A DNA stretch of 16,424 nt, from positions 1-16,424 of the forward strand of contig CAAEOW010000056.1 in NCBI GenBank assembly GCA_900757705.1, in the 5' to 3' direction. A model generated the notes under the pieces. That model ran no database searches. It was not told the origin of the DNA and saw only the letters and a program-made list of their open reading frames with translations. The DNA comes from an uncultured Collinsella sp. GTDB taxonomy: Bacteria > Actinomycetota > Coriobacteriia > Coriobacteriales > Coriobacteriaceae. Positions 1 to 6,217 of the stretch are shown in pieces. A program made the translations under genes and the position numbers. Position 1 is the stretch's first letter, and each line of letters begins with the position of its first letter.

Positions 1-342
1 ACTCCCCCTTTAGCTAACTACAGTGTTTGCAGGGAGATGTTACCGCATCGTTTCGTCGACGTGTTCGAGACCGTCTCCATAATTGGCGATTTTTACGTTT
101 GTGCAATTCGGCGAACGGCAAGGCTTCCTCGGCAGACGATGCTTTTGACACATATCGCCCCGCCGTCGCCGACCGCTCGATTGTCGCTCGAAAAAAGTTG
201 AAGTAATTTTTTCCACCTTTTACCTGCGGAGATGTCAATCCGTCAAGCATTTGGTCAGAAATTGGTCAAGTAGCGGCTGATACGGTCGGCGTCGACAGCC
301 AAAACCGATAGAAGTTTTGGCCCCAGAAGCAGGGAGGTTCCC
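1..342. other. Leading intergenic stretch, no convincing gene
   Basis: I see no gene here that I would defend. Frame 1 is open from the left edge to a TGA at 199-201, and a minus-strand frame is open from 250 down to 14. Neither has a well-spaced ribosome site or a recognisable protein, and both are rich in Arg, Ser and Pro in the way of non-coding frames. The right end carries a TTGGTCA direct repeat (listed separately) and the ribosome site AGGGAGG of the first gene. No clear -35/-10 pair was found for the operon that follows. Confidence 0.5.
251..268. repeat. TTGGTCA direct repeat upstream of the surface operon
   Basis: TTGGTCA occurs at 251-257 and again at 262-268, 11 bp apart, about one helical turn. 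Repeats on the same helix face about 75-90 bp upstream of a start codon are a common layout for response-regulator sites. No regulator can be named and no promoter elements are clear beside it, so this is only a candidate site. Confidence 0.25.
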
Positions 343-639
343 ATGGCATATTACTGGCCCCAGTACGGCGTCGCCATCGAGGTCGACGACGATCCCTATC
401 TCCTGCCTTTCGACGAAGAGGCGTTCCCCGATACGGCGGTCTACCACGTCACCACCGATGTTATCTGCGACCCCGAGTCGTTCTCGGCGCTCGCCCACCA
501 CATCGCGCGTATCCACGACATCGAGCTCCCTCACGACTTTGACGAGCTCATCTACTCGCGCCGCCTGATGCTTCACATGCTCTTTGGAGCGGACCCGTCC
601 ACGTTCGCACGTGTCTACACCACCAAGGACGCCGCATGA
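343..639 (+). CDS. Small hypothetical protein, first gene of the surface operon
   Basis: This is a 98-residue acidic protein without a signal peptide or membrane segment, so it is probably cytosolic. The ATG at 343 is preceded by AGGGAGG at good spacing. The N-terminus contains YYWPQYGVAIEVDDDP, which faintly resembles the second conserved block (a Tyr/Pro strand followed by E-x-D) of Vsr/DUF559-type PD-(D/E)xK nucleases. The first acidic block expected in a full nuclease is absent, and the upstream in-frame sequence back to a stop at 271 does not supply it. It may be a truncated relative or chance similarity. The stop overlaps the next start (ATGA, 636-639), so the two genes are translationally coupled. 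I do not recognise a family and assign no function. Confidence 0.65.
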   Translation: MAYYWPQYGVAIEVDDDPYLLPFDEEAFPDTAVYHVTTDVICDPESFSALAHHIARIHDIELPHDFDELIYSRRLMLHMLFGADPSTFARVYTTKDAA

Positions 640-1145
640 GTGCAAAGAAGCCGCCCCGCCTCGCAGGACTGGGGCATCGCAAGAAACTCGTCGTTGTCTG
701 TCTGGCTATCGTCTGCGCCCTCATCGCCGTAGGGCTATACGCCTGGCAGTCGCAGCCCGTGCCCGAAGCGGGCGCCTCAGTCACGACGGCAGAGGGTAAA
801 TCGCGACAAGAAATCCAAGATGAGCTCGATGCCATCGTCCGCGACAACATGATGACGATTTCGGTCGCGCCGGTCGCTCAGCTACAGGAGGACGGCAAGC
901 TGCGCGTCAACGTGCAAAACGTCCAAGACAATAAATTTCCCCAGCGATTCCGCGTCATCCAAAACGACGAGACCATGTACGAATCCGGTGTGGTCGAGAC
1001 CGGCAAGACAATCGAGACGTGCCCCGCCGGCGACATCAAAGAAGGCGAGGCATACATCGAGATCCAGGCACTCGATGCCAAGACCCTCGACAGCCACGGC
1101 AATCCGACACGTGTCAAGGTACGGGTTGAGCAAGCCGAGAACTAG
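636..1145 (+). CDS. Membrane-anchored extracytoplasmic protein, function unknown
   Basis: This 169-residue protein has a basic N-terminus (KKPPR... HRKK), one hydrophobic segment at about residues 20-36, and then an exported domain, so it is probably an N-in membrane anchor. The exported part has a short helical stretch (EIQDELDAIVRDNM, about 57-70) followed by a beta-rich region containing MTISVAPVAQ, a DGKLRVNVQN strand and MYESGVVETGKTIE. The same order (helix, 'I-S-... DGK... L-R-I-N', 'Y-S-G-...-G-x-x-I') is familiar from small anchored proteins encoded with secreted surface proteins in Gram-positive bacteria; that comparison is from memory. It contains no LPxTG motif. It overlaps the upstream gene by 4 bp and lies 90 bp before the next secreted gene, so it probably acts at the envelope with its neighbours. 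Confidence 0.75.
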   Translation: MSAKKPPRLAGLGHRKKLVVVCLAIVCALIAVGLYAWQSQPVPEAGASVTTAEGKSRQEIQDELDAIVRDNMMTISVAPVAQLQEDGKLRVNVQNVQDNKFPQRFRVIQNDETMYESGVVETGKTIETCPAGDIKEGEAYIEIQALDAKTLDSHGNPTRVKVRVEQAEN

Positions 1146-1198
1146 CTTTTTCGGCCGACGCGGCACCGCACGCAATTCACCAGCATTCGTCCAATCAT

Positions 1199-1215
1199 CG
1201 CGGGGACGGCCCGCG
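1199..1215 (+). other. GC-rich hairpin between operon genes
   Basis: CGCGGG (1199-1204) and CCCGCG (1210-1215) form a perfect 6-bp stem with a 5-nt loop in the 90-bp gap between two same-strand genes. No T-run follows, so it is not an intrinsic terminator. It ends about 20 nt before the next start and could affect transcript stability or relative expression of the two genes. Confidence 0.3.
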
Positions 1216-1235
1216 GCGAATAGAAAGGAACGACC

Positions 1236-1835
1236 ATGGACATCACCAGGAACATGAACGGAGCCAGAGCGCTCGTCGTGGGCGCAGGGCTCGCGCTCGC
1301 GCTCGCAATGGGCGCCGCCCCGACGCCAGCTCTGGCAGCCGGGCGCGTTGGAACCACGAAAGTAATGGTCAGGACCGAGATCGACAACGTAGAGTTCAAA
1401 GTTCCGACGGTTATTCCCTTCGTCGCCAAGGCCGACGGCACGCTTCAGGGCCCCTCAGAAGACGCGACCACCATCGACAATCATTCGGCCTACGGCATCC
1501 ATGTCACCAACATGAAGATCGACGCCATGAACACCTGGACCATTGCCGCCGACGCCAAGGCCGGAACCGCGCAGAATTCCATCGACTTTAAGGTCGGCCC
1601 CGACGGCGCACTCCAGAACGCCAGCGCCGCAATGCAGGAGACGGGCCTCGATCTTTCCAAGAATGCAGCCTTCGACATGGGCTACCAGGGCATTGCCGGC
1701 GGCACGGACAAAATTAAGCTCAAGACAAGCGGAAACGTCGCCCGCGTCACGCGCGACATCTTCCGCGTAACCGGCGAAGGCGATCAGGTTGCAACGATCA
1801 CCTGGACGGTCGAGCCCGGTGCGCACACGGCATAA
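1236..1835 (+). CDS. Secreted protein, putative beta-sandwich surface protein
   Basis: This is a 199-residue exported protein. It has a signal peptide with a short polar start, a hydrophobic core rich in Ala, Leu and Gly, and a probable cleavage after ALA near residue 34. The ATG at 1236 has AAAGGA upstream; an in-frame ATG at 1254 is a possible alternative. The mature part starts with a strand reading VEFKVPTVIPF and then ADGTLQGPS, followed by TIDNHSAYGIHVTNMKI, and it ends with ATITWTVEP. This resembles the C-terminal domain of the large exported protein encoded at 2119-3549 (P-x-x-I-x-x-V, G-x-L/V-x-x-P, then N-x-x-x-x-x-I-x-x-V and a closing strand ending in Pro). I infer related folds. 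It has no sorting signal of its own, so it may be released or held by partners. No named family is recognised. Confidence 0.75.
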   Translation: MDITRNMNGARALVVGAGLALALAMGAAPTPALAAGRVGTTKVMVRTEIDNVEFKVPTVIPFVAKADGTLQGPSEDATTIDNHSAYGIHVTNMKIDAMNTWTIAADAKAGTAQNSIDFKVGPDGALQNASAAMQETGLDLSKNAAFDMGYQGIAGGTDKIKLKTSGNVARVTRDIFRVTGEGDQVATITWTVEPGAHTA

Positions 1836-2100
1836 GGCCGTCGCCCTGGCCGCCGCCGTCAGTATCCTAGCGTTTGGGCCAGCCATGGCCTTTGCCCAGC
1901 AAGAACAGGCGCAGGCCGCCACGCAAGTGACGGTCGACCTCTCGGAGCTCGACCGCGGCAACTGCAAGGAACCGTTGGCACAGACAGACGACAGACGATG
2001 GCTCTTGGCAGCAGGCGCCACGGCAGCAGGTGCGGGAACCGCCGGCCTCGGTCTGCACATCAAACGCAGCCAGAAACGAAACACGGACAGGCCGCACTAA
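1819..2100 (+). CDS. Tiny exported protein with degenerate LAxTG-like sortase tail
   Basis: The GTG at 1819 gives a 93-residue protein that begins MRTRHK and has a clear signal peptide cleaved after about residue 26 (AMAFA). An ATG at 1789 in the same frame would add ten residues in front of the signal and is less likely. The ribosome site is weak, and the start overlaps the upstream gene by 17 bp, which suggests coupling. The mature part is very short: a TQVTVDLSELDRGNC segment, then LAQTD (residues 53-57), a 20-residue hydrophobic stretch and a basic tail KRSQKR. This is the layout of a sortase signal. LAxTG is the class E sortase motif of many actinobacteria; here the Gly is Asp (GAC instead of GGC, one base). 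It is either an altered anchor or a simple membrane-tethered protein. There is no sortase gene in the window. Confidence 0.65.
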   Translation: MRTRHKAVALAAAVSILAFGPAMAFAQQEQAQAATQVTVDLSELDRGNCKEPLAQTDDRRWLLAAGATAAGAGTAGLGLHIKRSQKRNTDRPH

Positions 2101-2118
2101 ATTAGCTAAGGAGACCCC

Positions 2119-3549
2119 ATGGCATCGAAGAACCTTTTGCCCGTCGTCGCACTCTGCGGCGCGCTCGCAACCGGAACGCCTGTCGCCGCTTGGGCGACTC
2201 CCGTCATGGCGGACTCCTTACCAGCAGCCCTAAGCTCCGCACCAAATCCGTCGAGCGCCATTGCGTGCAAGCGTTTTTCGATCGCACAGGCCGCAATCTC
2301 AACCTCGGGATGCCTTCGTCGTAATACGGACGGCTCGATAGTCGTGGATATCAATCGTTCGAACAAGGCAAACGGCTCCCAGGCGGGGTGCGCCGTCTGC
2401 ACATGGCGCTCGGTTGTGCTCGATGCAGATGGCGATCCATGCAATTTAGAGCTGCGCATCGACATCGCTTCGGTCGATGACTCGGCGAACGGAGCGAAGG
2501 TCGCCTTCGACGGTGCGTTTTTCGAGAAAGGAGGCGGTATATGTCTGGGCTGCGCCGCCACGAATGCAGACGATGTGCAGCCCACCCTCTCATTCACAGC
2601 ATCGTTGCGGCTGACCAAAGCCGACACCGATGCCATCGCGGCGGGAGAAGCGTCCCTGCTGTTCTACGCCGTCAGCACCAAAGACACAGACGCTCATTTC
2701 GAGAAGTCAGCCGGATCACTCAGCCTTACACGAGGGACAGAGGCAGGCCCTATTGAAATCGATGCCCACGCGCAAAGCAGGCAACGCATTCTTGCCGACC
2801 CGGCGCTTCTCGAAATGGAGTGGAACGGATCCGGAGCCATCGGAATTCTCCCCTCCGCGCTTGACGCCAAGACGCTCCCCTCAAACGACGAACCCATCAA
2901 CGCAACCATACAAGAAGAGAGTGCGGACAAGGAAGCGGGTGCGGGCGACACGTCATCGCCGACAAACAGCGTCCCAGCTTCTTTCGAAGCACCGAATGAG
3001 CCCGCTACCGATCAAAACGATCCCGAGCTCGCGGACAGTCTGGGGCTTGCTGATCCTCAAGAAATCGATGAAGGTAACTGCTGCGTGTTTGCCGCGCTCG
3101 ACCACACGGAGGTCATCGACGCTGCAAGCATCGAAGTTGCCGCCGCCAATCAGCCCGTCCGCAAGTCGGCCATCATCGCATTTCCTGAATCCATCGAAGT
3201 CGTCTTTTTGCCATCGGGCGAGGTCGTGGCCCCAACACTGCTCACCTTGTTGGGCGCCAAGAATACTCGAAACGAAATTAAAAAGGTCACGGTTGTCGAC
3301 CCTGCAACCACCGCTAAATTGCGCCTATACGCCGTTGCCCCAGACGGAGGCAAGACCTTGGAATTCGATGGCGACACACTCCTAGCCTGGCGACGTCTAG
3401 ACATTATGCAAGACGTCTCGTATCAGATCGAACTCGAAGGGTTTGATCGTGCCCGCGATGCCAATATCATCGCCGCGGCTATTGAATCCCCACAGCGGCT
3501 TATGACACTGCGCTTTGACTACTATCCCTATGTCCCGACAACCACCTGA
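2119..3549 (+). CDS. Large cysteine-containing secreted protein, function unknown
   Basis: This 476-residue exported protein starts at an ATG with AAGGAG upstream and has a signal peptide of about 31 residues ending in VMA. The first half (about 45-220) is beta-rich and holds seven cysteines, including two CxxC pairs (GCAVCTW at 90-96 and ICLGCA at 141-146), plausible disulfides outside the cell. Residues about 250-315 form an acidic, Pro/Ser/Glu-rich linker. An adjacent Cys-Cys pair (321-322) follows. The last 130 residues form a domain that resembles the smaller secreted protein of this operon and end with a strand reading TLRFDYYP. There is no C-terminal membrane segment or sorting motif, so it is probably secreted or held by partners. 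The family is not recognised; a structural or adhesive role is a guess from context. Confidence 0.75.
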   Translation: MASKNLLPVVALCGALATGTPVAAWATPVMADSLPAALSSAPNPSSAIACKRFSIAQAAISTSGCLRRNTDGSIVVDINRSNKANGSQAGCAVCTWRSVVLDADGDPCNLELRIDIASVDDSANGAKVAFDGAFFEKGGGICLGCAATNADDVQPTLSFTASLRLTKADTDAIAAGEASLLFYAVSTKDTDAHFEKSAGSLSLTRGTEAGPIEIDAHAQSRQRILADPALLEMEWNGSGAIGILPSALDAKTLPSNDEPINATIQEESADKEAGAGDTSSPTNSVPASFEAPNEPATDQNDPELADSLGLADPQEIDEGNCCVFAALDHTEVIDAASIEVAAANQPVRKSAIIAFPESIEVVFLPSGEVVAPTLLTLLGAKNTRNEIKKVTVVDPATTAKLRLYAVAPDGGKTLEFDGDTLLAWRRLDIMQDVSYQIELEGFDRARDANIIAAAIESPQRLMTLRFDYYPYVPTTT

Positions 3550-3572
3550 GGCTTAAATGCTGCGCATCATTC

Positions 3573-3598
3573 CTAATACCACTTATATAACGTATTAG
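3573..3598. promoter_or_regulatory. Palindromic operator-like site overlapping a -10 element
   Basis: CTAATAC (3573-3579) and GTATTAG (3592-3598) are perfect 7-bp inverted arms around a 12-nt AT-rich centre that contains TATAAC (3586-3591), a fair -10 box. The arms are 19 bp apart, which suits a dimeric regulator bound across the core promoter, as in GntR- or TetR-type repression. The site stands alone in the 118-bp gap before the DUF554 gene, which would leave a leader of about 70 nt. No convincing -35 was found. The absence of a T-run and the AT-rich stem argue against a terminator. Confidence 0.5.
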
Positions 3599-3667
3599 AT
3601 GAGTCGCGATGTGTCTCGCATTCCATTCTGCTACGATTGCCACGTTGGCATCAATACAGGAGGGCTC

Positions 3668-4384
3668 ATGCCGGGCTTGGGAACAATCATCAACGTTGCG
3701 CTTTTAGTTGCGGGCGGTCTTTTGGGATTAGCGGGCGGCCGCTTCATTACACCGCGCATCCAAGACACGCTCATGAAAGCATCGGGGCTGTGCGTCCTGT
3801 TTATCGGCCTGGGCGGCACCATGCAAAAGATGCTCATCATCGATGGAAAGGCGCTAGCGACCACCGGTACCACCATGCTCATCGTCTCATTTGCGCTCGG
3901 TTCGCTCATCGGCGAGGCCATCAACTTGGAGGCCGCCATCGAGAACCTTGGCGAATGGCTCAAGCGCAAGACTGGCAGTGAGGGCGATAACGAATTTACC
4001 AACGCTTTTGTCTCGACTTCACTCACCGTGTGCATCGGCGCCATGGCCATTGTGGGATCGATCCAGGACGGCCTGCTCGGCGACTGGTCAACGCTTGCCC
4101 TCAAGGGCGCACTGGACTGCATCATCGTCTGCACCATGACGGCCTCGCTTGGCCGCGGCTGCATCTTCTCCGCCCTGCCCGTCACCGTGTTCCAGGGGAC
4201 GATTACGTTGTTTGCCGGCGCGCTCTCCCCCATCATGACCGCAGCGGCCCTCAACAGCCTTTCGCTCGTAGGCTCCATGCTCATCTTCTGCGTCGGCGTC
4301 AACCTCATCCGTCCTCAGACCTTCCGCACGGCCAATATGCTTCCCTCCGTCGTCATCGCCGTCATCTACGCCCTCCTGTTCTAA
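3668..4384 (+). CDS. DUF554 family membrane protein (YdfK/YqgA-like)
   Basis: This is a 238-residue integral membrane protein with the hallmarks of the DUF554 family: the start MPGLGTIINVALLVAGGL, an early Gly-rich GxxGGR turn after the first helix, FIGLGGTMQK, LGSLIGEAINLE near the middle, TLTVCIGAMAIVGSIQDG-type residues after the charged loop, and a C-terminal VGVNLI stretch before a last helix. About seven hydrophobic segments are visible. The ATG at 3668 has AGGAGGG at ideal spacing; an in-frame ATG at 3599 lacks a ribosome site and sits on the palindrome, so it was not chosen. The family is widespread in Firmicutes and Actinobacteria, and its biochemical role is not established; a transporter-like role is often assumed. 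It appears to be transcribed alone, possibly under the upstream palindrome. Confidence 0.93.
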   Translation: MPGLGTIINVALLVAGGLLGLAGGRFITPRIQDTLMKASGLCVLFIGLGGTMQKMLIIDGKALATTGTTMLIVSFALGSLIGEAINLEAAIENLGEWLKRKTGSEGDNEFTNAFVSTSLTVCIGAMAIVGSIQDGLLGDWSTLALKGALDCIIVCTMTASLGRGCIFSALPVTVFQGTITLFAGALSPIMTAAALNSLSLVGSMLIFCVGVNLIRPQTFRTANMLPSVVIAVIYALLF

Positions 4385-4405
4385 ATCTATCAACGCAGCG
4401 GTATC

Positions 4406-4421
4406 TCGAACATCTGTTTGA
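4406..4421. promoter_or_regulatory. Candidate LexA/SOS box upstream of the Shango operon
   Basis: TCGAAC-ATCT-GTTTGA matches the actinobacterial and Bacillus-type SOS box TCGAAC-N4-GTTCGA at 11 of 12 fixed positions; the single difference is T for C in the right arm. It ends 5 bp before an extended -10 element and 50 bp before the GTG start of the first defence gene, where a repressor would block RNA polymerase. The consensus is established for Bacillus and mycobacterial LexA. That the LexA of this organism uses it is an inference. Confidence 0.55.
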
Positions 4422-4426
4422 TGCTG

Positions 4427-4435
4427 TGCTATGAT
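4427..4435 (+). promoter_or_regulatory. Extended -10 promoter of the Shango operon
   Basis: TGCTATGAT matches the extended -10 form TGnTATAAT with one mismatch. It lies 36 bp upstream of the GTG start at 4472, giving a short leader that ends in the ribosome site GAGAGGAGG. No good -35 hexamer lies 16-18 bp upstream, which is usual for extended -10 promoters. The LexA-like palindrome lies immediately upstream. Confidence 0.5.
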
Positions 4436-4471
4436 ATGAGGTCACCGTAGCTGCGTTCGAGAGGAGGGGCG

Positions 4472-6217
4472 GTGGCCGACCAGGACATCAAGATGCTCAT
4501 CGAGCGCATTATGGCCGAGGCCCGAACCCATCAGTCCGCCCGCTTCTCAAACGAAATCTACGCAGACGAGCCGATTCTCAAAACCGGCCGACAGATGCAG
4601 AATTTCCTCCCCGACCAGTACCGTAAAATGCGCGAGATATCGCGCTGGCAGGATGACCCCAAGGGCGGTGCGGGCCGCTGGCTTTCGGAAGCCGAGCTTT
4701 TTTACCGCCAGGGCCTGCTGATGGCCGGCTTTGAGGACGACTGTCCCTACAACGGCACCTTTAAGTCGTACTTTCCCACCTACAACGCCATGAGCGACCG
4801 GCAACTGCGCGGCTACTTTACCTGGCGTGCCCAAGTGCGCCGCGGAACCGTCGAGGAAACGTCTACGTCCTTTGCCTTTCTGTATCTCTATGAGCTGATC
4901 TGCGGCATTGGCGTAGATAATCCACTCGATGGTTTTAACAAGATCAAGGCTTTTTGGGATGTCTATCGCGCCTTCGAGCCCGGCATCGACCGGTTTGCGC
5001 GCGTGTGGCTGCAAGATTACGCCGTGTTCCACGGGCTCGACCCCAAGCTGCTTCGCGACTCTAAAACCGTCATGTTCGATAACGCCCTTATCGAACTGCG
5101 GTGCGCGGCACGAGACCTTGTACCGGCACCGGCACCGTCCGGCCAGACCCCTAAGCGTCGCAAAACCTCCGAGCCCACGCTCCCCCTTCCGCCCGATGAG
5201 GTGCGCGAGGAGCGACTCATGGCCGCCATCAACGCCCTCTCCACGTACAACCTAAGTAGCTCGCGGCTCGACCGCAGCCACCACCGCGATCTGCGCCACG
5301 TGGCGTGCGCCGTGTATGTCCGCATGGCGCGCTACTATGACACGCACCGAAAGACCGGCATCGTGGCAAGTTTATTTGGGGAGGAGACGGCAATGCCCTA
5401 CACCATGTTTGCCTCGGCCGTATTCTTTGCGCCCGAGCGCCACGAGGACTGCGAATACCGTCTGGACCCCATCCATATCTACCGTTGCCAAAACGGTTTT
5501 TGGGAATGCATGCGGATTCACGGCAGCAGACAAAAGAGCAGCAAACTTGGCGAGATGATGCGCGCCTGCGACCAACGCCTGCGCCTGGCCCTGGACCCTG
5601 CCCATCCCCTGAAGGAAGAAAAGGTCCCCAAATATCTGGCCAAGATTATCGATGACGAAATCACGGCATGGCTTTCATGGGATGCCGCACATCAGCCCGT
5701 CAAGATCGATATCGACCTGAGCCAGCTGGGGCACATTCGGAGCGCCGCCGCACAAACGCGCGAGGCGCTTTTGATCGACGAGGAGCGCGAAGACAGCACG
5801 CTTGCGGATGCCGAGGTGACAGTTGCCGAACGACGGGAAGCCAAGCCCGTGGCCGGCACGATCGCCGAACCAGTCGCGACGACCATGCAGCAGGACGAGG
5901 CTAGCGAGCCGACCATCTCCACCGAGCAGTTTGGCGTCGTGGCCCCGCTCCTCGCACCAGCACCCACGTCCGCTGACACCGCGTCCGCACTCGATCCCGC
6001 CGCAGACGCCTATCTTCGAGCACTACTCGAGCAAAACGCAGCGCAGACGGCATCGGCGGTGGCGCAGTCGGGCAAGAGTGAGGACATGCTTGTCGATACC
6101 ATCAACGAGGCGCTCTTTGACCTGGTGGGAGACACCGTTATCGAATTCGGCGCGGCAGGGCCGCAGATTATCGAGGACTACGAAGCAGACGTGAGAGGAT
6201 ACCTAGACCATGAGTGA
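4472..6217 (+). CDS. sngA: TerB_N/TerB_C domain protein, Shango defence component A
   Basis: This 581-residue cytosolic protein starts at a GTG with GAGAGGAGG upstream. The N-terminal part (about 35-215) carries TerB_N features: an RW-x-D segment at about 58-70, FYRQGLLMAGFEDD (77-90), then LRGYFTWRAQVRRGTV (112-127) and SFAFLYLYELICGIG (133-147). A middle helical region (245-430) includes YYDTHRK and an aromatic-rich FWECMRIH. A Pro/Ala/Glu-rich linker spans about 435-515. The last 60 residues read DTINEALFDLVGDTVIEF and IIEDYEADVRGYL, typical of TerB_C. TerB-family proteins are linked to stress response and DNA processing. As the first gene before a P-loop ATPase and a helicase, it fits SngA of the Shango anti-phage system; it could also be a TerB_N relative outside that system. 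It overlaps the next gene by 8 bp. Confidence 0.85.
   Translation: MADQDIKMLIERIMAEARTHQSARFSNEIYADEPILKTGRQMQNFLPDQYRKMREISRWQDDPKGGAGRWLSEAELFYRQGLLMAGFEDDCPYNGTFKSYFPTYNAMSDRQLRGYFTWRAQVRRGTVEETSTSFAFLYLYELICGIGVDNPLDGFNKIKAFWDVYRAFEPGIDRFARVWLQDYAVFHGLDPKLLRDSKTVMFDNALIELRCAARDLVPAPAPSGQTPKRRKTSEPTLPLPPDEVREERLMAAINALSTYNLSSSRLDRSHHRDLRHVACAVYVRMARYYDTHRKTGIVASLFGEETAMPYTMFASAVFFAPERHEDCEYRLDPIHIYRCQNGFWECMRIHGSRQKSSKLGEMMRACDQRLRLALDPAHPLKEEKVPKYLAKIIDDEITAWLSWDAAHQPVKIDIDLSQLGHIRSAAAQTREALLIDEEREDSTLADAEVTVAERREAKPVAGTIAEPVATTMQQDEASEPTISTEQFGVVAPLLAPAPTSADTASALDPAADAYLRALLEQNAAQTASAVAQSGKSEDMLVDTINEALFDLVGDTVIEFGAAGPQIIEDYEADVRGYLDHE

Noticed and set aside
37..201. Plus-strand 54-codon frame starting at an ATG directly behind AGGGAG
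   Set aside because: The purine run touches the ATG with no spacing and the peptide shows no feature; it is possible but not supportable.
14..250. Minus-strand 78-codon frame in the leading stretch
   Set aside because: No ribosome site before its ATG, a basic low-information protein and no neighbour relation.
1455..2084. A 209-codon minus-strand frame across two secreted-protein genes
   Set aside because: Both plus-strand genes have signal peptides and fit the operon; the antisense product looks like translated non-coding sequence.
3599..3667. Longer start for the DUF554 protein at the ATG at 3599
   Set aside because: It has no ribosome site, lies on the palindrome, and adds 23 polar residues absent from the family; the ATG at 3668 has AGGAGGG.
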